Shown one piece after another: positions 41,943 through 49,951 of a stretch of DNA of 64,000 nt. Positions within the stretch are counted from its first letter, which is position 1. The number at the start of each line of letters is the position of its first letter. Where the stretch lies: contig NZ_MTQO01000052.1 in the NCBI RefSeq assembly GCF_001984155.1, positions 744,001 to 808,000 on the forward strand. The letters run 5' to 3'. Under the pieces are notes generated by a model, which saw only the letters and a program-made list of their open reading frames with translations, did no database searches and was not told where the DNA came from. Position numbers and translations under genes: made by a program. This DNA comes from Actinosynnema sp. ALI-1.44. Lineage in GTDB: Bacteria > Actinomycetota > Actinomycetes > Mycobacteriales > Pseudonocardiaceae.

Positions 41943-43291
41943 CCCTCCCCATAACCCTCACTGTGCCCGGCGCGGACCTCGCGCTTACTGTGGTCGAGGC
42001 CGCCGCGCCCGGTCCGGTCGTGCTGATCAGAACGCCGTACGGCAGGCAGCATCACCTCGCCGAGGCCGATGCATGGGCCAGGCATGGTTTCCCCTGCGTA
42101 GTCGGCGATGTCCGCGGCCGCTTCGAGTCCACTGGCGAATTCCAGCCGTATCGGCACGAACGGGCCGACGGCGCGGCGGTGGTCGACTGGATCACCCGGC
42201 AGCCCTTCTGCGACGGCCAGGTCCTCCCGGTCGGCGGATCCTACGCGGCCTACTGCGCGATCACAGCCGCCCTTGCCAGGCAGGACAAGGTGCTAGGGGT
42301 CATCGCGGCCGTTCCCGCGCTGGGCGCGGGCGAGACCGTCCGTGAGCCAGGCGGCGCGGCGCGACTGGCCTGCCGAGTCGGCTGGTGGTCCGAACACGGT
42401 GACACACGACTCCCCCGGCCACCTCGGGACACCAGTGACCTGGTGACGCGAACACCTGTCAGCGACATCCATCTGAAGTCGGTGGGCTGGCAGCGGTTAT
42501 GGACCGCACCCCGGCGAGACCCAGGACTGTGGAACCAGATCCCCACCACCAGGGTCCCGTTGCTAGCCGTCGGCGGCCTCGTCGACCCGTTCGCCGCCGA
42601 CACCGTCGAACTGGCACGATCCTGGGGCGGTGCGACCCGACTGCTGATGGGGCCCTGGGGGCACGAGTTGGACACGCGCCGAGCCCTCGGCCACAAGATC
42701 GGCAAGACCTACCTGGACTGGGTGCACGCGCTGGACCGGCTGCATGGGCACAAGGAGCTGATCGCCGTCACCGACGAAGGTCACTGGCGGCCGATCGCCG
42801 CATCACACGAGCGATTCGACCTGGTGGTCGAGCAAGCCGGGTTCGTGGCGGACCCTGACCGGCCCTATCCGGAACACCGTGAGCACAACCACGCGGTGCT
42901 GCGAACCACTCTCCCGGAAGGCGAGATCCGCGGCCCGTTCGCTGTCGAGCTGACCACCGAGGTGGACTGTGCCGACGCGGACTGGTTCGTGCACGTGTGG
43001 CTGGGCGGAACCTATCTGGGCCACGGGGTGCGGCGAATCCGTGACGGCGCCAAGCAGTTCACGGTGGACTGCCCGCCCGCGGGTGTGAAAGTGACGGCGA
43101 ACGCTGAACTGACGGTCGAGATCGCCGGGCACAACTGGCCACGGCACGCCCGCAACCCGCACACCGGCCAGGACCCCTTCACCGCCACCGAACTGCTGCC
43201 CAGCACCAGGGCAGTACTCGCCGCGACGGTTGTCCTGCCGTGGGCGTGGGACGACACGGACGCCGTACGAGCCGAGGAGATCGCCGCGTGA
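41930..43291 (+). CDS. S15/CocE-NonD-type alpha/beta hydrolase
   Basis: 453 residues from GTG 41930, overlapping the upstream gene by 13 bp. The Xaa-Pro dipeptidyl-peptidase/cocaine esterase fold is shown by RTPYGRQHHLAEADAWARHG, VVGDVRGRFESTGEFQPYRH, nucleophile GGSYAAY (Ser104), acid in VGGLVDPFAADTVELA and His in GPWGHELD. A C-terminal jelly-roll starts near 280 (DRPYPEHREHNHAVL; AVELTTEVDCADADWFVHVW). There is no signal peptide, so it acts in the cytosol. In this operon it may remove the leader, trim the peptide or act on the modified core. It is shorter than typical CocE (about 550-600 aa). Confidence 0.85.
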   Translation: MRPIALPITLTVPGADLALTVVEAAAPGPVVLIRTPYGRQHHLAEADAWARHGFPCVVGDVRGRFESTGEFQPYRHERADGAAVVDWITRQPFCDGQVLPVGGSYAAYCAITAALARQDKVLGVIAAVPALGAGETVREPGGAARLACRVGWWSEHGDTRLPRPPRDTSDLVTRTPVSDIHLKSVGWQRLWTAPRRDPGLWNQIPTTRVPLLAVGGLVDPFAADTVELARSWGGATRLLMGPWGHELDTRRALGHKIGKTYLDWVHALDRLHGHKELIAVTDEGHWRPIAASHERFDLVVEQAGFVADPDRPYPEHREHNHAVLRTTLPEGEIRGPFAVELTTEVDCADADWFVHVWLGGTYLGHGVRRIRDGAKQFTVDCPPAGVKVTANAELTVEIAGHNWPRHARNPHTGQDPFTATELLPSTRAVLAATVVLPWAWDDTDAVRAEEIAA

Positions 43292-44610
43292 CACTGACCA
43301 CCGAATCCCTGATCGATCCGCTGACCGGCGTCGTCCGGCGGCTCGTCGACGTCGAACCCGTGCCTGGCATGCCATCGAGCTACCTGGGTGTGACGGCCGA
43401 GGTGGCCGACGCCCGCAGGCTCGGGGCGTGGCCCGCCGACCGGGTCAGCCTGGGCACCAGCTTCGGCGACCCCCAGACCGCCCGTGCGGCGGCACTGGGC
43501 GAGGCCGTGGAACGCTACTGCGGCAACCGGGTGCCACCTGGCCTGCGCGTGGCGAGCGCCCGGGAACTGGCCGCGGAAGGCCACAGGCTCTTCGGGCCCG
43601 CCGATCTGCCGTTCTTCGCGAACTGGCAGTACGAGGTGGAGCGGTTCCCGTACCGGTACTTCGACGAGAACCTCGAAATCACCTGGGCGCAGGGTATCGA
43701 GAACGGCGAACCGTGCTACGCACCCGCGTCCTGGGTGTACCTGAACTACCACACCAGCGCACGGCGCAGGCAACCACGACTGCACCACCTGAACTACGCG
43801 GGCATCGCGACCGGCGTCGGCGCGGATGACGCGTTCGAACGCGGCCTGCTGGAGCTCGTGGAACGCGACGCGCTCGAACTGTGGTGGCATCTGGGCGCCC
43901 CGACGACAGGCATCGACATCGCGTCGGTTCCCGGGCTGCCGGAACGGCTCGCCGGTTCGCGGCTACAAGTCCACCTCGTGCGGTTGCCCAGTGAGCACCC
44001 GGTGTCGGTGGTCGCGGCCGTCGTGATCGACCCGGAGACCGGGATCGTCGGCGGCGGTGGGGCCGCCCGGTTCGACCCGGTGCACGCCTGCACCAAGGCG
44101 GTGCTGGAAGCGGTGCACACGTGGGTGTTCACGCTGGGCCTGCTGGACAAGTCGGGGTGGGTGTTCCAGGCGATCGACGCGGGTGTGCTGGCCGAAGGGC
44201 TTTACCTGCCCCACCGGGACGATCGCGGCTACCTCGCCGACGCGGGCGAGAACTTCCGGCGTGTCCGTGACCTCGGCGCACAGGTGCAGATCTGGCTGGA
44301 CCCGGCCGTGCAGGATCAGTGGCTGCACAGGTTCACGCACCCGTCGTCCCACATGGACGCCGCGCAACTGCCGACCGGTGACCTGGCCGCGCTCACCGCG
44401 AGCCTGGCAGGCAACCGGATCGCCGCGTTCGACCTGACCACACCGGATGTCGCGGAAACGCCGCTGCGGGTGGTCCGGGTGTGCGCCACCGGGCTCGTTC
44501 CCAACGCGCCCGCCGCGTTCCGGTACCTGGGCCTGCCGCGCTGGCAGCAGGTGATCGACGCCCGGGGCTGGGACAGCGGTCTGGTCCTGGTTCCACCACC
44601 GTTCCTGTAG
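43288..44610 (+). CDS. YcaO-family cyclodehydratase
   Basis: 440 residues from GTG 43288, overlapping the upstream stop as GTGA with GAGGAG in front. YcaO landmarks: SLGTSFGDPQTARAAALGEA then VERYCGNR (ATP/Mg helix), YAGIATGVGADDAFERGLLE then LVERDALELWW, and a proline-rich end VLVPPPFL that recalls the PxPxP tail of azoline-forming YcaO enzymes. It would use ATP to activate an amide of the precursor and cyclise Ser (no Cys or Thr are available) to oxazolines. The separate E1-like partner gene upstream fits the two-component class. Confidence 0.92.
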   Translation: MTLTTESLIDPLTGVVRRLVDVEPVPGMPSSYLGVTAEVADARRLGAWPADRVSLGTSFGDPQTARAAALGEAVERYCGNRVPPGLRVASARELAAEGHRLFGPADLPFFANWQYEVERFPYRYFDENLEITWAQGIENGEPCYAPASWVYLNYHTSARRRQPRLHHLNYAGIATGVGADDAFERGLLELVERDALELWWHLGAPTTGIDIASVPGLPERLAGSRLQVHLVRLPSEHPVSVVAAVVIDPETGIVGGGGAARFDPVHACTKAVLEAVHTWVFTLGLLDKSGWVFQAIDAGVLAEGLYLPHRDDRGYLADAGENFRRVRDLGAQVQIWLDPAVQDQWLHRFTHPSSHMDAAQLPTGDLAALTASLAGNRIAAFDLTTPDVAETPLRVVRVCATGLVPNAPAAFRYLGLPRWQQVIDARGWDSGLVLVPPPFL

Positions 44611-44627
44611 GGAGAGAAAGGCTGTAC

Positions 44628-45389
44628 ATGATCGAGGTTGGACTGGCATCGGTGACCCTGCGGCACAAGTCCGCCGCCGACGTGGCCGCCATCGCCGCCG
44701 ACGCGGGGCTGGGGGTCGTGGAGTGGGGCGGTGACATCCACGTCCCGGCCGGTGACCTGGCGGCAGCGGCCCAAGCGCGCAAGCTCTGTGACGACAACGG
44801 ACTCGTGGTCGGGACGTACGGCTCGTACCACAAGCCGGGCGACAGCGACCCGGCCGAGTTCCCCGCACTGGTCCAGACCGCTGTGGAACTCGGGGCACGG
44901 CGCATCCGGGTCTGGGCGGGGACCCGGGCGTCCGCCGACGCGGCACCGCACTACCGCGCCGAGGTGACGTCCGCGCTCCGGCGGTGCGCCGATGTCGCCG
45001 GGGAGCAAGGGATCCCGGTCACGGTCGAGTACCACGTGGAGTCGCTGACCGACGACATCGACTCGGCGCTGGCGATGTACGTCGAAGCGGGCTCGACCGA
45101 CCTGGTGGCGCACTGGCAGCCGCGGCAATCCCCGATCGTCGGGCAGTGCCTGGCCGAGGTGCGTGCCCTGCTGCCCGCGTTGGCCTCGGTGCACGCGTTC
45201 TCGTGGGGTCCCGACGGGTACACCGAGCGGCTTCCCCTTGCCGCGCGGGAGGACCTCTGGCGTCCGGTCGTCGAACTGTTGACCACGAAGGACACCGTCG
45301 AGATCCTGCTCGAATTCGTGGAAGACGACGACGTCGACGCGGTGGTCCGTGACGCCACGACGTTGCGTCAGCTCACGGCGGTGTCGTAG
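44628..45389 (+). CDS. Xylose-isomerase-like TIM-barrel protein (sugar phosphate isomerase/epimerase family)
   Basis: 253 residues, 17 bp after the YcaO gene with GGAGAGAAAGG upstream, so part of the RiPP operon. It belongs to the AP_endonuc_2 superfamily: EVGLASVTLRHKSAADVAAI, GLGVVEWGGDIHVP, ARRIRVWAGTRAS and metal-binding acids in PVTVEYHVESL and ILLEFVEDDD, with His in AHWQP and SVHAFSW. Family members isomerise sugars or keto acids with a divalent metal. In a RiPP operon a tailoring step such as epimerisation or metal handling is possible, but unproven. The end overlaps the ATPase gene by 22 bp. Confidence 0.82.
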   Translation: MIEVGLASVTLRHKSAADVAAIAADAGLGVVEWGGDIHVPAGDLAAAAQARKLCDDNGLVVGTYGSYHKPGDSDPAEFPALVQTAVELGARRIRVWAGTRASADAAPHYRAEVTSALRRCADVAGEQGIPVTVEYHVESLTDDIDSALAMYVEAGSTDLVAHWQPRQSPIVGQCLAEVRALLPALASVHAFSWGPDGYTERLPLAAREDLWRPVVELLTTKDTVEILLEFVEDDDVDAVVRDATTLRQLTAVS

Positions 45390-46147
45390 GAACACATCGG
45401 CTTGCCGGTGAGGTCGTCCCGCCACACGCGTCCCTTCACGCCGAAGACGGCGTGCAGCAGTTCGGCGTCGACGACCTCATCGGCGGGCCCGTGCGTGTGG
45501 ACCACTCCGTCGCGCAAGGCGACGATCCGGTCGGCGTACCTCGCGGCCTGGCTGAGGTCGTGCAACACCGTCACCACCGTGAGCCCGCGTTCCCGCTGCA
45601 ACCGGCGTACCAGCTCCAGCACTTCGAGCTGGTGCCGCACATCGAGGTAGGTCGTCGGTTCGTCCAGCAGCAGCACAGGTGCGTCCTGTGCCAATGCCAA
45701 CGCCAGCCTGGCGCGTTGCCGTTCACCACCGGACAGGCGATCCACCTGCGCGTCGGCCAGGTCGAGCATCGCCGTGTCGGCCATCGCCGTGTGCTCGGCC
45801 TTGTCCTGACCGTTGGCCAACATGCCCAACGGGCCGCGCACGGCGTATCGTCCTTGCCGCACAAGCTGCCTGACCGTCATGGCGCCGACAGGTGGCATCG
45901 ACTGGGACAGCACAGCCACCCGGCGCGCGACCTCCCTGCGGGACAGTGCGGTCAACGGCTTTCCCTGAATGGTGACGACACCGTCGGCCGGGGTGTGCAG
46001 GCCAGCGAGCACCCGCAGCAACGTCGACTTGCCGCACCCGTTGCGGCCGACCAGACCCAGCCACGTGCCCTGCTCCACCGTGACCGAGACCTTGTCCAGC
46101 ACTGTTTTCGGGCCGAAACGAACCGTGATGTCCGTCGCTTCGATCAT
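45368..46147 (-). CDS. Metallophore ABC transporter ATP-binding protein (FepC/FhuC type)
   Basis: 259 residues from ATG 46147 (GGAGGAG upstream). Walker A GLVGRNGCGKSTLLRVLAGL, Q-loop VLSQSMPPVGAMTVRQLVRQ, signature LSGGERQRARLALALAQ, Walker B VLLLDEPTTYLDVRHQLE and H-loop VTVLHDLSQAARYADR are all intact, typical of siderophore and cobalamin importers. It overlaps the permease stop by 4 bp and completes a four-gene importer, unlike the iron block at 13 kb, which has no ATPase gene. Confidence 0.94.
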   Translation of the reverse strand: MIEATDITVRFGPKTVLDKVSVTVEQGTWLGLVGRNGCGKSTLLRVLAGLHTPADGVVTIQGKPLTALSRREVARRVAVLSQSMPPVGAMTVRQLVRQGRYAVRGPLGMLANGQDKAEHTAMADTAMLDLADAQVDRLSGGERQRARLALALAQDAPVLLLDEPTTYLDVRHQLEVLELVRRLQRERGLTVVTVLHDLSQAARYADRIVALRDGVVHTHGPADEVVDAELLHAVFGVKGRVWRDDLTGKPMCSYDTAVS

Positions 46148-47103
46148 CGTGCTCCTCCGACTGTCGCGGTGGACGTCCGTTTGGCCACCCGCACCATCAC
46201 CACCGCACCGGCCACCGCCGTGATCGCACCGGCGGGAAGATTCGCGTTCTGCGCCACGATGTCGGCGGCTGACACCGTCGCCGCGCCGACGACAGCGGCA
46301 ACCGGCAACGCGATCCGTTGATCGCTGCCGACCAACGCACGTGCGGCGTGCGGCGCCAGCAAACCCACGAACACCAACGCGCCTGTCGAGGCGGCCGCCG
46401 CCGACGTGGTCAGCACAGCCAGCATCAGGACCACGATCCGCCACGGGACCACCGACACACCGACGGCTTTGGCGTGGTCGTCGTCGACCGCGAGCACGCC
46501 GAGAACAGCCGTCACGAGCAACGCGCCGCCGAGACCGACGACGAGGCACGGCCACAACGCCGACCAATGTTCCCAGCTCCGCCCGTTCAGGCTGCCCACC
46601 AGCCACCGGGTCATCGCGCCCGCCAGTTGCGGGCGAGCGGTGAGCAGGATCAACGTCAACCCGGACAGCACGGCCGACAGCAGGATGCCGATCACGGCGA
46701 GCCGCAAGGGATCCGACCCGCCCACCGACGCCACCAGCCAGAGCACTCCCCCGCCGAGCAACCCGCCGAGCAGCGCCACGACGACCATTCCCGTCGGCGA
46801 CGAGACGTCCCCGCCGAGGGTCGTGGCGACCACCGCACCCAGGATCGCCCCCGACCCGACGCCGGTGACCTCCGGAGACGCCAACGGGTTGCGCAACGTC
46901 GACTGCAGGACCATGCCCGCGATCCCCAGGCACGCCCCGGCGCCCAGCCCGACGAGGACGCGGGGCGCCCGCAGCTCGACGATGATCTTGTTCCCGTCGG
47001 CCAGCGCGGACCACGCCTCGGCCGGCGACATCGACGACCCGGTGAGCAGCTGGACGAACGCGAGCGCGGCCGTGACCACGATCAACACCCCGAGCCATCT
47101 CAT
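46144..47103 (-). CDS. Metallophore ABC transporter permease (FecCD family)
   Basis: 319 residues from ATG 47103, overlapping the preceding permease stop by 4 bp. About nine helices and the FecCD markers: VELRAPRVLVGLGAGACLGI, QSTLRNPLASPEVTGVGSGA and ATPase-coupling VFVGLLAPHAARALVG. The frame is open further upstream, but that part is out of register with the family. It forms the channel with the next-listed permease. Confidence 0.93.
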   Translation of the reverse strand: MRWLGVLIVVTAALAFVQLLTGSSMSPAEAWSALADGNKIIVELRAPRVLVGLGAGACLGIAGMVLQSTLRNPLASPEVTGVGSGAILGAVVATTLGGDVSSPTGMVVVALLGGLLGGGVLWLVASVGGSDPLRLAVIGILLSAVLSGLTLILLTARPQLAGAMTRWLVGSLNGRSWEHWSALWPCLVVGLGGALLVTAVLGVLAVDDDHAKAVGVSVVPWRIVVLMLAVLTTSAAAASTGALVFVGLLAPHAARALVGSDQRIALPVAAVVGAATVSAADIVAQNANLPAGAITAVAGAVVMVRVAKRTSTATVGGAR

Positions 47104-48044
47104 CCGCGCACACGCTTTCGCCTGCGCAACAACACAAAGACTCCTACGGTGACGCCAATGGCCGCGGTCAGCCCGCCAACAGGCAGCTCGACCGGGTACA
47201 GCACGGTCCGTGCGGCCAGGTCCGCGGCGACGACGAGCAACGCGCCGAACACCATGGACCAGTGCGCCGACGCCGTGGACACGAGACGGGCCAGTTGCGG
47301 TGCGAGGAATCCGATCCACGCGATCGGCCCGCAGAACCCGACCACGACAGCGATCAACAGGCACGCGACCGTGAGCACCAGGACCCTGGCTCGACCGGCG
47401 TTCAACCCGGCGGACGCCGCCGTCTCGTCACCTAGCCGCAACACCTTCAACGCGGGCAGGCACAACACCGACAGCGGAGCGATCACAGCCAGGCCCACGC
47501 CCACCACCAGGACATCGGTCCAGTCAGTGCCCGTCAGCGACCCCAACAGATACCTGACCAGGACGCCCTGGTCACGTGAGTCGGCGAGTGCCGCCGCTGC
47601 CAGCAGCACCGCCTGCAACGCCGCACTCACGGCCGCACCGACAAGCAGCGTGGCCTCGGGACCGACCGCGCCACGTACCGCCAGGAGCGTCAGCGCCGCA
47701 CCGACGGCCGCGCCGACAAGCGCGGGGAGCAAGGGCGCCCCGGGCACGTTCAGTCCGAACACGACGCAGATGGTGACAGCGGCAGCCGAACCTCCGGACA
47801 CCCCGAGCAGTTCCGGCACGGCCAACGGGTTGCGCAACGATTCCTGGAGCATCAGACCGGCGACACCCAGGGCTCCGCCCGCCAGCAGTCCGAGCGCCAG
47901 CCGGGGCGCCCGGACCTCGGCCACGACGATCTGCTCCAGCCCGGACAACTGGAAAAGCCGGTTGATCCCCACGAAGGGCGTGCCCAGCATCAGCGAGCCG
48001 ACAATCAGCACGCCCGCGAGAACAACCCATGCGGCTCGGGTCAA
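47100..48044 (-). CDS. Metallophore ABC transporter permease (FecCD family), first subunit
   Basis: 314 residues. The likely start is TTG 48044, overlapping the binding-protein stop as TTGA; upstream in-frame sequence is antisense-like, and the ATG nearby is out of frame. FecCD markers: AEVRAPRLALGLLAGGALGV, QESLRNPLAVPELLGVSGGS and AWIGFLAPQLARLVS. The rare TTG start with strict coupling would keep its level tied to the binding protein. Confidence 0.9.
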   Translation of the reverse strand: MTRAAWVVLAGVLIVGSLMLGTPFVGINRLFQLSGLEQIVVAEVRAPRLALGLLAGGALGVAGLMLQESLRNPLAVPELLGVSGGSAAAVTICVVFGLNVPGAPLLPALVGAAVGAALTLLAVRGAVGPEATLLVGAAVSAALQAVLLAAAALADSRDQGVLVRYLLGSLTGTDWTDVLVVGVGLAVIAPLSVLCLPALKVLRLGDETAASAGLNAGRARVLVLTVACLLIAVVVGFCGPIAWIGFLAPQLARLVSTASAHWSMVFGALLVVAADLAARTVLYPVELPVGGLTAAIGVTVGVFVLLRRRKRVRG

Positions 48045-49021
48045 TTCCCGGGGACCTTGGCGACGGCCTCGTCGATGACGGCGGTGAGACTGCGGGTGCC
48101 GCGGCCGGACCCCCACAGCTTCGCGTGCATCTCGTAGACGTGTCCGTGCTGGACGGCCGGGATCTGGCGCCACACGGCGTTGTCCGCGAGTTGGGCGCTG
48201 AGCGTCCGGTCCTTGTCGGAGAACAGCAAGGAGTACACGAACACCACGTCCGGCTGTTTGGCCAGCAGCTCTTCGACGCTGTAGTTGCTCGCGGTCGCCG
48301 CGTCCGTTCCCTTGGCGGGGAACGGGTACGTGAACAGCTGACCGAGCAGGTCGCCCTTGAGGGACTGGTTGGTGTCCACACCGATCGAGTCGGCGCTGCC
48401 GTACATCAGCAGGGCCTTCCGCTTGGCCTTGCCGTTCTGGTGCGTTGCCGTGACCGCTGCGGCGAGCTTGTCACGGAAGCGCTGTTCGGCGCGCATGGCG
48501 GCGTCCGTGCGGCCGGTGAGGGCGCCGAGCGCCCGCAAGGACTCCAGGGACTGCTGCCAGGTCGCCGGTTCCACCAGCCACAGCGGCGCGAACTTCTCGA
48601 TCGCCGGGCGCAGCGGGTCGTGCACGCCAGGCAGGCCGATCACGAGGTCCGGTCGCAGCGCGCCGATGCTCTCGACGTCCTCCGACCCGAAGCTGCCCTT
48701 GACCACCGGCACAGCGGATCCACGGTCGCCCAGCAGCGCGGGATGCGTCAGCAGTGTGGGGTTGCTCGTCGCGGTGGGGACGATGTCCAGTTCCGTCAGC
48801 ACGTCGTCGCACAGGCCGTTCAGGCAGACGATGCGTTCCGGCGCCTTGGGCAGCTTCAGTTCACGGCCCCCGACGGCGACCGTGAGACCGGCGGCCAGTG
48901 GCTGGACTGTCCGGTCGATGACCGGGGCGTCCGCCCTCGGGGCGGTGGGTCCGCCATCGGCGGCGGGGGTCGAGCACCCCGCGACCAGCAGACCAACGGC
49001 TAACAGGGCCACTCGTTTCAC
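48041..49021 (-). CDS. Metallophore-binding lipoprotein of ABC importer
   Basis: 326 residues from GTG 49021 (AGG 7 nt upstream). The lipoprotein signal ends LLVAGCSTP (Cys 16). The class III binding-protein fold is seen in APERIVCLNGLCDDVLTELD, IGALRPDLVIGLPG, PLWLVEP and the second lobe KALLMYGSADSIGVDTNQSL. It captures a metal-ligand complex for the two FecCD permeases and the ATPase encoded downstream in the same operon. A Zur-like box lies about 20 bp upstream and no IdeR box is present, so the metal may be zinc rather than iron. Confidence 0.92.
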   Translation of the reverse strand: MKRVALLAVGLLVAGCSTPAADGGPTAPRADAPVIDRTVQPLAAGLTVAVGGRELKLPKAPERIVCLNGLCDDVLTELDIVPTATSNPTLLTHPALLGDRGSAVPVVKGSFGSEDVESIGALRPDLVIGLPGVHDPLRPAIEKFAPLWLVEPATWQQSLESLRALGALTGRTDAAMRAEQRFRDKLAAAVTATHQNGKAKRKALLMYGSADSIGVDTNQSLKGDLLGQLFTYPFPAKGTDAATASNYSVEELLAKQPDVVFVYSLLFSDKDRTLSAQLADNAVWRQIPAVQHGHVYEMHAKLWGSGRGTRSLTAVIDEAVAKVPGN

Positions 49022-49040
49022 GATCGATCCTCACCTCAGT

Positions 49041-49067
49041 TGGAAACGATCGTCATTATCGTGTTCA
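49041..49067. promoter_or_regulatory. Zur-like palindrome upstream of the importer operon
   Basis: TGGAAACGAT (49041-49050) and ATCGTGTTCA (49058-49067) are inverted repeats matching at 8 of 10 positions. The 15-mer 49041-49055 matches the box upstream of the RiPP precursor at 11 of 15 positions. Its place 20 bp before the start fits a repressor site controlling the importer together with the RiPP genes. Confidence 0.55.
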
Positions 49068-49154
49068 ACACGGGCGGGGTCAAGAACCCCGGGTCAGGTA
49101 GGGCTACCTCCACCAGTGGTTGGGGTGTTCGCTAGGTTCCGAGCAGGTGGCCCG

Positions 49155-49931
49155 GTGGACGAATCTCTTCCCATGACGTTCATGTCTCCGTCGCAGGGCC
49201 AGGCGACCCCTGTACCGACAACCGCGGTGTCGGCCAGAACGCAGCCGTGGCTGGTCATGTCGGCCGCGGCGATCTCATGGGGCGTGCTCGCGTTCGTCGT
49301 GCTGCACCTGGTCAGCGGTCGCAACCCGTTCCAGGACGCGGTGTCGTTCTACGCGTTCACCGACCAGGCGCCGGGCCTGCTGTCGGTCAGCATCCTGCTG
49401 GTGGCGATCGGCTCGGCGACGACCCTGGCAGCACTGAACTCGGCCGGGATTCCGCTCAGCCGCACCACCCGGGTGCTTTTCGGGTGCTGGTCAGGCGGCC
49501 TCGCACTGGCAGCCGCCTTCCCCGTCGCCTACGGAGAACTGTCGAGCGCACTGAGCGGCGAGATCCACCAGTACGCGTGCGTCGCGGCGTTCCTGAGCAT
49601 CCCGGTTCTCGGTTTCTCCCTGCTCAAGCGGACACGGGGGATTCCCGGACTGACACGCAACCACGCCGCACTGACCCGCTGGACCCGCTACAGCGTGGCC
49701 GGTCTGGCGCTGTTCGGCCTCAGCTACCTGATCGCCAAGGTCCCGGCCTTCTCGGAGCTGAGCACGATCCTGCCCGTCGGCCTCACCCAGCGGATCACGC
49801 TCACCGTCGACATCGGCCTGCTCTACTCGACACTGCACCTCGCCCGCCGCGCCAGCACCCCCGTCACGGAGCCTTTCGAGACGGCACCCGAGTACGCGGA
49901 CTTCGCCGCGGAACCCACGTCGGTCCGGTAG
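49155..49931 (+). CDS. DUF998-like membrane protein
   Basis: About 258 residues from GTG 49155 (AGGTGG upstream); ATG 49173 is the alternative. Six hydrophobic helices, with the DUF998-like opening AISWGVLAFVVLHLVSGRNP and FTDQAPGLLSVSILLVAIGS, a Gly/Glu-containing loop AAAFPVAYGELSSALSGEIH and an Arg-rich cytoplasmic loop (LLKRTRGIPGLTRNHAALTR). The family has no established function. It is divergent from the importer operon and convergent with the DHA2 exporter gene. Confidence 0.75.
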   Translation: MDESLPMTFMSPSQGQATPVPTTAVSARTQPWLVMSAAAISWGVLAFVVLHLVSGRNPFQDAVSFYAFTDQAPGLLSVSILLVAIGSATTLAALNSAGIPLSRTTRVLFGCWSGGLALAAAFPVAYGELSSALSGEIHQYACVAAFLSIPVLGFSLLKRTRGIPGLTRNHAALTRWTRYSVAGLALFGLSYLIAKVPAFSELSTILPVGLTQRITLTVDIGLLYSTLHLARRASTPVTEPFETAPEYADFAAEPTSVR

Positions 49932-49951
49932 CAACCACGGCCAGGTGGAGA

